Source: Hyphomicrobiales bacterium (lineage in GTDB: Bacteria; Pseudomonadota; Alphaproteobacteria; Rhizobiales; Xanthobacteraceae). Taken from it: a DNA stretch of 64,000 nt. Positions 25,284 through 34,700 of the stretch are shown here, piece by piece. The stretch covers positions 1-64,000 of the forward strand of contig PNAI01000026.1 in assembly GCA_003169835.1 (NCBI GenBank), written 5' to 3'. The notes beneath the pieces are model-generated. The model had not been told where the DNA came from. It was given only the letters and a program-made list of their open reading frames with translations, and ran no database searches. Each line of letters opens with the position of its first letter. The first letter of the stretch is position 1. The position numbers and the translations under genes are program-made.

Positions 25284-26783
25284 CTAGATCGTCTGATTAT
25301 ATTCGCCGACGTCCTTGTGCGTGCGCAGCACGCCATCGACCGCCTTGAACATTTCGCGCATCCGCGCTTCCGACACAGGACTTTCAACCACCACCACTAG
25401 CTCCGGCTTGTTGGACGACGCGCGCACCAGCCCCCAGGTGCCGTCGGCCACGGTGACGCGCACGCCGTTGACGGTGACCAGATCGCGGATCGGCTGACCC
25501 ATGACCTTCTCGCCTTTTAGCTTTGCCGTCTCGAAATGCTTCACCACCGCTTCGACCACACCATATTTCTTCTCGTCATCGCAATGCGGCGACATGGTCG
25601 GTGAGCCCCAGGTCTTGGGCAACGCGTCCTTCAATTCCGACATCTTCTTTCCGGGATTGCGATCCATCATGTCGCAGATCGCCAGCGCCGAAACCAATCC
25701 ATCGTCGTAGCCGCGGCCGAACGGCTTGTTGAAGAAATAATGGCCGGACTTCTCAAAGCCTGCGAGCGCACCCAGCTCGTGCGTGCGGCGCTTCATGTAA
25801 GAATGTCCGGTCTTCCAGTAGTCGGCCTTGACGCCGTTCTTGATCAGCACCGGATCGGTGACATAGAGACCGGTCGATTTCACATCCACCACGAACGTCG
25901 CGTTGGGATACAGCGCCGACATATCGCGCGCCAGCATCACGCCGACTTTGTCGGCGAAAATTTCCTCGCCCGTATCGTCCACAACTCCGCAGCGGTCGCC
26001 GTCGCCATCGAACCCAAGACCAACATCGGCCTTGGTGCGCAACACCTCGTCGCGCATGGCATGGAGCATCTCCATGTCTTCCGGATTCGGATTGTATTTC
26101 GGAAACGTGTGATCGAGCTCGCAATCGAGCCGCACCACCTCGCAGCCGATCGCTTCCAGCACCTGCGGCGAAAACGCGCCCGCCGTGCCGTTGCCGCAGG
26201 CGCAGACCACTTTGAGCTTGCGCTTGAGTTTCGGCCGCTTTGTGAGATCGGCGATGTAGCGCGCGGGGAAGTTCTCCACGAACGCATAGCTGCCGCCGCC
26301 CTTGAGATCGAACTTCGCGTTGAGCACGATGTCTTTAAGGCGCGTCATCTCGTCCGGCCCGAAGGTGAGCGGACGGTTGGCGCCCATCTTCACGCCGGTC
26401 CAGCCGTTGTCGTTATGAGACGCCGTGACCATGGCAACGCAGGACACGTCCAGATCAAACTGCGCGAAATACGCCATCGGCGTCACCGCAAGCCCGATGT
26501 CGTGCACCTTGCAGCCGGCGGCGAGCAGGCCGTTGACCAGCGCCATTTTCACCGACGCCGAATAGCCGCGGAAATCATGCGCCGTGACGATTTCAGGCTT
26601 CACGCCAAGCTCGCGGATCAGCGTGCCGAGCCCCATGCCCAGCGCCTGCATGCCCATCAGGTTGATTTCCTTGCCCAGCAGCCAACGCGCGTCGTACTCG
26701 CGAAATCCGGTGGGTTTGACCATCGGCTCGGACTCGTAGGCATAGGTATTGGGAACTAGCGCCGGTTTCGGCCGAGGAAACAT
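25284..26783 (-). CDS. Phosphomannomutase / phosphoglucomutase
   Basis: 499 residues, alpha-D-phosphohexomutase family. It interconverts hexose 6- and 1-phosphates, supplying precursors for LPS and exopolysaccharide. Visible sites are the phosphoserine loop MVTASHNDNGWTGVKMG, the metal loop FDGDGDRCGVVDDTG, the sugar-binding loop SGHYFFNKPFGRGYDD-type segment (EKSGHYFFNK), and the C-terminal phosphate-binding segment VRASSNKPELVVVVES. The N-terminus (PRPKPALVPNTYAYESEPMV) is longer than in many relatives. It stands with UDP-glucose dehydrogenase in the wider neighbourhood, consistent with sugar-nucleotide supply. Confidence 0.9.
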   Translation of the reverse strand: MFPRPKPALVPNTYAYESEPMVKPTGFREYDARWLLGKEINLMGMQALGMGLGTLIRELGVKPEIVTAHDFRGYSASVKMALVNGLLAAGCKVHDIGLAVTPMAYFAQFDLDVSCVAMVTASHNDNGWTGVKMGANRPLTFGPDEMTRLKDIVLNAKFDLKGGGSYAFVENFPARYIADLTKRPKLKRKLKVVCACGNGTAGAFSPQVLEAIGCEVVRLDCELDHTFPKYNPNPEDMEMLHAMRDEVLRTKADVGLGFDGDGDRCGVVDDTGEEIFADKVGVMLARDMSALYPNATFVVDVKSTGLYVTDPVLIKNGVKADYWKTGHSYMKRRTHELGALAGFEKSGHYFFNKPFGRGYDDGLVSALAICDMMDRNPGKKMSELKDALPKTWGSPTMSPHCDDEKKYGVVEAVVKHFETAKLKGEKVMGQPIRDLVTVNGVRVTVADGTWGLVRASSNKPELVVVVESPVSEARMREMFKAVDGVLRTHKDVGEYNQTI

Positions 26784-26904
26784 CGAGACATCCTTGCGTG
26801 CGATTCAGGTGTGCCGAGCACATAGCCGATGCGCGCCCGCGAGGAAAGCGAATCTCACCGAAAATTCTTTCCTGGAGGGGTAGCGGATCGATTGGCCTGG
26901 CGGA

Positions 26905-27516
26905 CTACTGCTCCAGCACCAGCCGGCCGCGATCGTGCACGAAGCGTATGCGCGAAAGAAACGTCATGCCAAGCAAATTACCCTTGAGCGCCTCATCAGG
27001 GTGAACAAAAGCCACCACATCGCGCACAACAATATTTTCGATCTCGATGACATCGATCCGCGCGAGCGCTGCGCGGCCAATGCCGTTGGCCGTTTGCGTC
27101 TTTATTGTATAATCGCTGCTGGACGGATGAATACCCAACTTTGCGGCATCGCTCGCACGCAAAGCGACCGCCGAAGCGCCAGTATCGACCATGAACTCCA
27201 TTCGCCGCCCGTCCACGCGAGCCTCGACTTTGAATTGCCCGCGATCGTCGCTGCGCAGCGTCACGGTCCGTGACGATGACGACGACGGTGACATTCTGAT
27301 GATCTCGGGCAGAGCGGGTTTGGCCGGGGCTGCGGACTCCGACGAAGCCGATGACTGAGACGGCGACACAACCGTAAGCGGCGTCGACGATCTCGTCGCA
27401 GCCGCATTGGAGCCGTTCGAATTGCCCGTCGGATTGACGAGGACCTTATCCGCATAGCGCGCGACAGATACGCCGATGACGATAAGCAGCGTACAGAATA
27501 TGACGACAGATCGCAT
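26905..27516 (-). CDS. Membrane-anchored retropepsin-like aspartic protease (TIGR02281 type)
   Basis: 203 residues with an N-terminal membrane anchor (MRSVVIFCTLLIVIGVSVAR) and a Ser/Ala-rich linker. The single-domain aspartyl protease fold has the catalytic motif MEFMVDTGASAVALRASDAA; as in retropepsins it should work as a dimer. IKTQTANGIGRAALARIDVI and NLLGMTFLSRI complete the domain. The active site should face the periplasm. The substrate is unknown. Confidence 0.85.
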   Translation of the reverse strand: MRSVVIFCTLLIVIGVSVARYADKVLVNPTGNSNGSNAAATRSSTPLTVVSPSQSSASSESAAPAKPALPEIIRMSPSSSSSRTVTLRSDDRGQFKVEARVDGRRMEFMVDTGASAVALRASDAAKLGIHPSSSDYTIKTQTANGIGRAALARIDVIEIENIVVRDVVAFVHPDEALKGNLLGMTFLSRIRFVHDRGRLVLEQ

Positions 27517-27671
27517 AAGCCGAGCCCGTCCGTAAGATTTCCAAATACATCACGCGGAAATTCAAAATCACGCTAATGCCGTTAGTGTGGACGCGCGTTT
27601 CCACACGCATAGTAATATCATCATTGCGCCGATCCGACAAATTTTAGCGATTGTGGATTAACGATTGGGAT

Positions 27672-30281
27672 TTAACCAATTCCAGGACGCTTTGCGCGGC
27701 GTGTGGCCGGTGCGCTTAACGGATTGTCCGGCCACGGATGTTTGGGATAGCGGCCTTTCATTTCCGCTTTCACCGCGGCGTAGCTTCCACGCCAAAATCC
27801 GGGAAGGTCGCGCGTCACCTGCACCGGCCGCCGCGCCGGCGAGAGCAATTCCAGCACCAGCGGCACTTTTCCACCGGCGATGCTCGGATGCTTGTCGAGT
27901 CCGAACAGCTCTTGCACACGAATCGAAAGCTTGGGCCCCTCCTCCGCTTCGTACGCGATCGGTACTGATGAGCCCGAAGGCGCCGCGAAATGCGTCGGCG
28001 CTTCGGCGTCCAGGCGGCGCTTGAGAGGCCATGGCAACATCGCGTCCAAGGCCGTTTCCAAGTCACCGGCCGTGACCTCGCCGAGCGCAGTCTTCGCCAC
28101 AAGATGAGGCGCGAGCCATTCACCCGCGTGCGCCGTGAGGGATTTGTCGGAAAGGTCTGGCCATTCCTCGCCACCCAAGTCGGCTTCAGCCGACTTGGGC
28201 GCTATCAATTGCCGATCTCGGGTAAATCCGAGATCGGTCGCGCGGCGCAGGAACATCACGCGGTCGCGCCACTGCTTCAAGGCGCTGGTCCACGGCAGCC
28301 GCGCAACGCCAAGCCGTGCGATGCCATCGGCGAGCGCGCGCGCCGCCTCGTCATCGGGCGCGACCTTCATCGGGCGATCGTCGAGCGTGATCGCGCCCAG
28401 CCGCCGGCTGCGCCGGCCGCGCAATGAAGCACTCGCGTTGTCGAAATTGATGTCCTCGCGGCTTTCGATCCGCTCACCGTATCGGCTTTCGATCTCGGCA
28501 AGCGAAATCGCGGCGGCGAGCAGAACGCGCGCTTGCGCCGCCGTACCGGCGAGTTCGGCGACGACGAGAAATGGCTCGCGCACCAGTGCCGAGGCCGGAT
28601 CGACATTGCCAGCCCGTCCGTTCGCCAACAGAAAGGCACCGCCCGCGCCGCGGCTCTTGGCGATGCGGTCCGGATACGCAAGCGCAAGAATGGCGCCCAC
28701 AGATAACTCCCCTTCCTGCTTGCTCTGCATGTTCCCTCCCCCCTTGTGGGGGAGGGTTAGGGAGGGGGGTTCTTTTTGCCGCTTGTTCGAACTGTGCGAA
28801 GAAAGTTCCGCCCACCGCTTCGCCATCCGCCGCGCCTCTTCGCCACGGCGCGAACGATCGCGGCGAAATAAATCCAGGCGATGGCCAAGATCGGCATCGT
28901 CGCCGCCCAATCCGCGCTCGGTCAGGATCGCAGCGATGTCGGCGGCGCGCGTTCCCACACCCTCAGCAGCTGCATCGATCACCATGCGCGCCAGTCGCGG
29001 CGGCAATGGCAGGCGATTGAGCTTGCGGCCTTCCTCGGTGATTCGTCCCTGCGCATCAATGGCACCGAGCTCGGTGAGCAACGCCTTAGCTTCGGCAAGC
29101 GCCGCCGATGGCGCAGCATCGAGAAAGGCAAGCTTGCCGGGATCGTTCACACCCCATTGCGCGAGGTCGAGCACGAAACTGGAGAGATCTGCGGCGAGAA
29201 TTTCCGGCTTGGCATAAGGTTCAAGCGACGCGGTCTGCAGCTCATCCCACAACCGAATACAAACACCAGACTCGGTCCGGCCGGCACGGCCGCGGCGCTG
29301 ATCGGCCGCCGCACGCGAGACGCGCACTGTCTCTAGCCGCGTCAGCCCCACATCCGGCTCGTAGCGCGGCACGCGCGCAAGACCCGAGTCGACCACGATG
29401 CGCACGCCATCGATGGTGAGCGAAGTCTCTGCGATGGACGTTGCGAGCACGACCTTGCGCCGCCCCGCCGAAGCCGGCGCAATCGCCTGATTTTGCGCCA
29501 CCCAATCGAGTCCGCCGAAAAGCGGCACGATGTCCACCATCGGGTCTTTGACCTGCTCGCGCAGCAGCGTCTCGGTGCGACGGATTTCGGCCGCGCCCGG
29601 AAGAAAAGCCAGCACCGAACCCGGATCGGCACGCAATGAGCGCGTCACGGCTTCGGCGACCGCGCGCTCGATCGGCGTGCGCGGATCGCGCCCGAAATAG
29701 CGCGTTTCGACCGGAAAGCTACGGCCCTCGCTTGCGATCACAGGCGCGTTTCCCAAAACCTTGGCGATGCGCGCGCCGTCGATCGTCGCCGACATCACCA
29801 GAATTCGAAGATCCTCGCGCAGACCCTGTTGCGCATCGCGCGCGAACGCGAGGCCCAGGTCAGCATCGAGCGAACGCTCGTGGAATTCGTCGAACAGCAC
29901 CGCGGCAATGCCTTCGAGCGCGGGATCGTCCAGAACAAGTCGCGTGAACACACCTTCGGTCACCACCTCGATGCGCGTATTACGCGACACTTGTGAGCCG
30001 AAGCGCACACGATAGCCGACCGTCTCGCCGACTTTCTCACCCAGGGTCGCCGCCATGCGCTCGGCTGCAGCTCTCGCGGCAAGCCTACGCGGCTCAAGCA
30101 CCAGAATTTTCTTATTCGCCGCCCATGGCTCTTCGAAGAGTACGAGTGGCACGCGCGTGGTCTTGCCTGCGCCCGGCGGCGCGACCAGCACGGCGGCGTT
30201 TGTATCGCGCAACGCCGCCGTGATCTGCGGCAGCGCCGGGTCGATCGGCAACGGCGCGCCGAACGACCGCAGACGGTTCAA
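27672..30281 (-). CDS. hrpB: ATP-dependent RNA helicase HrpB
   Basis: A DEAH-box helicase of 869 residues. Motifs: VLVAPPGAGKTTRVPLVLFE (Walker A), EPRRLAARAAAER (Ia), VLFDEFHERSLDADL (DEFH, II), VMSATIDG (III), LATSIAETSLTIDGVRIVVD (V) and DQRRGRAGRTESG (VI), then the HrpB C-terminal domain (LPWPLKRRLDAEAPTHFAAP). Its role is little known, probably RNA remodelling. The TTG start overlaps the ugd stop (TTGA) with GGAG eight bases upstream; the longer ORF is antisense to nothing and overlaps ugd. About 15 residues near the middle (EPPSLTLPHKGGGN) come from an inserted palindromic repeat in frame. Confidence 0.9.
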   Translation of the reverse strand: MNRLRSFGAPLPIDPALPQITAALRDTNAAVLVAPPGAGKTTRVPLVLFEEPWAANKKILVLEPRRLAARAAAERMAATLGEKVGETVGYRVRFGSQVSRNTRIEVVTEGVFTRLVLDDPALEGIAAVLFDEFHERSLDADLGLAFARDAQQGLREDLRILVMSATIDGARIAKVLGNAPVIASEGRSFPVETRYFGRDPRTPIERAVAEAVTRSLRADPGSVLAFLPGAAEIRRTETLLREQVKDPMVDIVPLFGGLDWVAQNQAIAPASAGRRKVVLATSIAETSLTIDGVRIVVDSGLARVPRYEPDVGLTRLETVRVSRAAADQRRGRAGRTESGVCIRLWDELQTASLEPYAKPEILAADLSSFVLDLAQWGVNDPGKLAFLDAAPSAALAEAKALLTELGAIDAQGRITEEGRKLNRLPLPPRLARMVIDAAAEGVGTRAADIAAILTERGLGGDDADLGHRLDLFRRDRSRRGEEARRMAKRWAELSSHSSNKRQKEPPSLTLPHKGGGNMQSKQEGELSVGAILALAYPDRIAKSRGAGGAFLLANGRAGNVDPASALVREPFLVVAELAGTAAQARVLLAAAISLAEIESRYGERIESREDINFDNASASLRGRRSRRLGAITLDDRPMKVAPDDEAARALADGIARLGVARLPWTSALKQWRDRVMFLRRATDLGFTRDRQLIAPKSAEADLGGEEWPDLSDKSLTAHAGEWLAPHLVAKTALGEVTAGDLETALDAMLPWPLKRRLDAEAPTHFAAPSGSSVPIAYEAEEGPKLSIRVQELFGLDKHPSIAGGKVPLVLELLSPARRPVQVTRDLPGFWRGSYAAVKAEMKGRYPKHPWPDNPLSAPATRRAKRPGIG
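28734..28772. repeat. Palindromic repeat inserted in frame in hrpB
   Basis: ccctccccccttgtggggga..ggg forms a near-perfect hairpin, followed by ttagggaggggggttc. On the minus strand it reads cccccctccctaaccctccc.., matching the polA copy at 33111-33146 (ccccctccccaaccctcccc). In hrpB it encodes PPSLTLPHKGGG in a linker between conserved domains, with no frame disruption. Confidence 0.8.
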
Positions 30282-31594
30282 GTGGGATTCTCCGGCCGGC
30301 CGACGCTCCGGTACACAAAGCCGAGCTTGGTCATTTCCTCTGGCCGATAGATGTTGCGTAAATCGACAATGATCGGCTGAGCCATCATGGACTTGAGTTG
30401 CCCCAAATCCAGCGCGCGGAACTCCTCCCATTCGGTGACGATGACCAGCGCGTCGGCACCCTTCGCGCAAGCGTAAGGATTCTCGCAATAAGTCACGCCG
30501 GGGAGAACCTGCTTGGCCTGCTCCATGCCAGCAGGATCATACGCGGACACTTTGGCGCCCATGTCGTGCAACGCAGTAATTAATGGAATCGAAGGCGCCT
30601 CGCGCATGTCATCGGTGTTGGGCTTGAAAGTGAGACCCAGCACCGCCACCGTCTTGCCGCGCGCCGAACCGCCAAGCGCCGCCGCCACCTTGCGCGCCAT
30701 GGCGCGCTTGCGCGTGTCATTGACCGCCGCCACCGTCTCGATGATGCGCAAGGGCGCCGCGTGATCTTGCCCGGTCTTGATCAGCGCCGTGGTATCTTTG
30801 GGAAAGCACGAGCCGCCATAACCCGGCCCCGCGTGCAGAAATTTTCCGCCGATGCGATTGTCGAGCCCGATGCCGCGCGCGACCTGCTGTACGTCGGCGC
30901 CAACCTGCTCGCAAAGATCAGCGATCTCGTTGATGAACGTGATCTTGGTGGCGAGGAACGCGTTTGCCGCATACTTGATCAGTTCGGCGGTGCGCCGGTC
31001 GGTGTAGACGATCGGCGCGGCATTGAGATAAAGCGGCCGGTACAGCTCGGCCATCCTTTCGCGCGCGTGCGCCTCATCGGTGCCGACCACGATGCGATCC
31101 GGGTGCTTGAAATCCTGAATGGCCGCGCCTTCGCGCAGAAACTCCGGGTTCGACACCACGGCAAACTTGGCATCCGGGCGCGCGCTGCGAATGATGCTCT
31201 CGACCTCGTCGCCGGTGCCGACCGGCACGGTGGATTTGGTGACCACAATAGTGAAGCCGTCAAGCGCAGCCGCGATTTCGCGCGCAGCGGCATAAACGAA
31301 CGTCAGGTCAGCATGACCGTCGCCGCGGCGCGAGGGCGTGCCGACGGCGATGAACACGGCATCGGCCCCAGCCACGGAAGTTTTCAGCTCGGTGGTGAAG
31401 CTTAAGCGCTTTGCGCTCACATTGGCGGCGACCAGATCTTCGAGCCCCGGCTCGTAGATCGGCATTTCGCCGCGCTTGAGCGCTGCGATCTTGCCCGCGT
31501 CCTGATCGACGCAAATCACTTGGTGGCCGAAATCGGCGAAACAGGCCCCGGAAACGAGTCCCACATAGCCGGTGCCGATCATCGCAACGCGCAT
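30278..31594 (-). CDS. ugd: UDP-glucose 6-dehydrogenase
   Basis: 438 residues. Oxidises UDP-glucose to UDP-glucuronate with two NAD, feeding polysaccharide synthesis. MRVAMIGTGYVGLVSGACFA is the NAD-binding Rossmann start. The catalytic Cys lies in GPGYGGSCFPKDTTAL, and TVPVGTGDEVE, NPEFLREGAAI and LGLTFKPNTDDMREAPSIPL are also present. ATG at 31594 is chosen over the TTG three codons earlier. Its stop overlaps the start of hrpB, so both are co-transcribed. Confidence 0.93.
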   Translation of the reverse strand: MRVAMIGTGYVGLVSGACFADFGHQVICVDQDAGKIAALKRGEMPIYEPGLEDLVAANVSAKRLSFTTELKTSVAGADAVFIAVGTPSRRGDGHADLTFVYAAAREIAAALDGFTIVVTKSTVPVGTGDEVESIIRSARPDAKFAVVSNPEFLREGAAIQDFKHPDRIVVGTDEAHARERMAELYRPLYLNAAPIVYTDRRTAELIKYAANAFLATKITFINEIADLCEQVGADVQQVARGIGLDNRIGGKFLHAGPGYGGSCFPKDTTALIKTGQDHAAPLRIIETVAAVNDTRKRAMARKVAAALGGSARGKTVAVLGLTFKPNTDDMREAPSIPLITALHDMGAKVSAYDPAGMEQAKQVLPGVTYCENPYACAKGADALVIVTEWEEFRALDLGQLKSMMAQPIIVDLRNIYRPEEMTKLGFVYRSVGRPENPT

Positions 31595-31749
31595 TGGAGC
31601 CAATCAGCCGTTTGTAAACGCGCGGCCTTAAGGCCGCTGGTCAGCACGTCTTACCAGAGCCCCCCAATGCTGACGAGGCCCGCGCGTGCTGTGGATCACG
31701 CGTCGCCAAAGAAGTTGCCAAGCACGGCGCGCGGCTCCACATTCGGACC

Positions 31750-34700
31750 ATGCCAGCACCCGCCAAATCCAAGCCCGCGGCCGATAAGCCGGCCCAGATG
31801 TCCCGCCCCCTCAAGGCCGGCGACCATGTCTTTCTGGTCGATGGCTCAGGCTACATTTTCCGCGCCTATCACGCGCTACCGCCGCTCACGCGCAAATCGG
31901 ACGGCTTGCAGATCAACGCCGTTCTCGGCTTCTGCAACATGCTGTGGAAGCTGCTCATGGAGATGAAACCGGATGAGAAGCCCACGCATCTGGCAGTGGT
32001 GTTCGACAAATCCGAGAAAACCTTCCGCACGGAGATGTATGCCGACTACAAGGCCAACCGTGACGCGCCGCCGGACGATCTCATTCCGCAATTCCCGCTG
32101 ATCCGCGAAGCGGTACGCGCCTTCGACATTCCCTGCCTGGAACAGGCGGGCTTCGAAGCCGACGACCTGATCGCGACCTATACCCGGCTCGCGCGCGAGG
32201 CCAAGGCAACGACCACCATTGTGTCATCGGACAAGGACCTGATGCAGCTCGTCGGCGACAAGGTCGTCATGTACGACACGATGAAGGACATAAAGATTGA
32301 CAGTAAGGGCGTCCTTGAAAAATTCGGTGTCACCCCGGAGCAAGTGATAGATGTACAGGCTTTGATGGGAGACTCCACTGACAATGTTCCCGGAGTTCGC
32401 GGCATTGGCCCAAAAGCAGCGAGTACATTAATTTCAGAACTCGGTTCTTTGGATCGAATACTCGAAGCAGAAAAAAATCCAGACGCTATCGAAAAAGAAT
32501 TGCAGAGCAAACTTGATAAGATTGACGCTTACATCACAAAAGTTGCTGGAAAACAGATTAAATTAAATTCCGGAACTCAGATTGCAGAAGTTCTTGTCAA
32601 CAAATTTAGCGTGAAAGACGTTCCGAAAGATAAGAAGGATTTGCCATCAGCAGACACAGAATTGATTGAGCGTTTGGCACGAGAGGGCAGCCAGGCATGC
32701 AAAGAGTTCTGCAAGGCTGTTCTTCGGGCACGCAATCTGTCGCGTGTGATTGGTGGAACTGTAGAAAAAATTATTGAAAAAAAAGCAGATGCAATTCTTT
32801 CGAAAAAGCTCGTGACACTAAAGCCGGATGTAAAGCTCGATATTCCCGTCGGTGACCTCGCGGTGCACGAGCCGGATTATAGACAACTGGTCGCGTTCTT
32901 GAAGGCGATGGAGTTCAGCACGCTCACGCGCCGCATCGCAGAAAAATCCGGCATCGAGGCGAGCGAGATCGAACCGGATCCGCGGCTGGTTTCGGGCGCA
33001 ATCCCTCCCTATACCGAACCTTCACCTCCCCCGCTTGCAGGGGAGGTCGTCCACCGAAGCCCGAAGGGCGAAGGCCGGGCGGGAGGGGGAACTTCCGACC
33101 TGTTTCCGCCCCCTCCCCAACCCTCCCCCGCAAGCGGGGGAGGGAGATTGAGTGGTAAGGCGGAGTCCAACGGCACCTTCACCCCCCAAGCCCTCGCCGC
33201 TTCTCGCATCGAAGCCGCGCGCAACGCCAAGATCGATCGCTCGAAATACGAGACCGTGCGCAAACTCGATCGCCTCAAACAATGGATCGCGCGCGCGCAC
33301 GAGCTCGGCGTTGTCGCCGTCGACACCGAGACCACGGGCCTCGATCCGATGCAGGCGGAACTCGTCGGCATCTCGCTCGCGCTTGCGCCGAACGAAGCCT
33401 GCTACGTGCCGATCGCACACAAGGCCAACGGCGGTGGCGAGGGATTGTTCGACGCGGGCCTCGCGCCCGACCAGCTTGCGGAAAAGGCAGCGCTCGCAGC
33501 CCTCCGGCCGATGCTGGAAGACGCTAGCGTGCTCAAGGTCGGCCAGAACCTAAAATACGATTGGCTGATTTTCGCGCAACGCGGCATTGACCTCTCCCCG
33601 CACGACGACACCATGCTGATGTCCTACGTGCTCGACGCCGGCAAGGGCGGCCACGGTATGGATACGCTTTCGGAAAAATGGCTCGGCCACACGACCATCC
33701 ATTTCAAGGACGTCGCGAAGTCCGGCAAGACGACCATGACATTCGACAACGTCGCGATCGACAAGGCGACGGAATACGCCGCCGAAGACGCCGACGTAAC
33801 GCTGCGGCTCTGGCAAGTGTTAAAGCCGCGCCTGGTCGCCGAGCATGTCACCACAGTTTACGAGACCTTGGAGCGTCCGCTGGTGCCGGTGCTCGCCGCC
33901 ATGGAGAAGCGCGGCATCTCGATCGACCGGCAAGTGCTCTCAAGACTCTCAGGCGAATTCGCGCAGAAGGCTGCCGGCCTCGAACACGAAATCCAAAAAC
34001 TTGCCGGCGAGCCGATCAATCCCGGCAGCCCCAAACAGCTTGGCGACATTCTGTTCGGCAAGCTGCAAATGCCGGGTGGAACCAAGACCAAGACCGGTCA
34101 ATGGTCGACCGGCGCGCGTGAGCTGGAAGAACTGGCCGAGCAGGGCCATGAGCTACCGCAGAAAATTCTCGACTGGCGGCAGGTCTCGAAACTCAAATCG
34201 ACCTACACCGATGCGCTTCCAACCTTTGTCAATCCGCAGACCAAACGCGTGCATACGAGCTACGCGCTCGCGGCCACCACCACCGGGCGGCTTTCATCCT
34301 CCGATCCCAACCTGCAAAACATTCCGGTGCGCACCGAGGAAGGCCGAAAAATCCGTCGCGCCTTCATCGCCGACGATGGCTGCAAGCTGGTCTCAGCCGA
34401 TTATTCGCAAGTGGAGTTGCGGCTGCTCGCCGAAATCGCCGACATCGCGGCGTTGAAAAAAGCCTTCCGCGACGGGCTCGACATCCACGCCATGACCGCA
34501 TCGGAAATGTTCGGCGTGCCGATCAAAGGCATGCCTGCCGAAGTACGCCGGCGCGCCAAGGCGATCAACTTCGGCATCATCTACGGCATTTCGGCGTTCG
34601 GGCTGGCCAACCAGCTCAGCATCCCGCGCGAGGAAGCCGGCGCCTACATCAAGAAGTATTTCGAGCGCTTTCCCGGCATCCGCGACTACATCGAGGAAAC

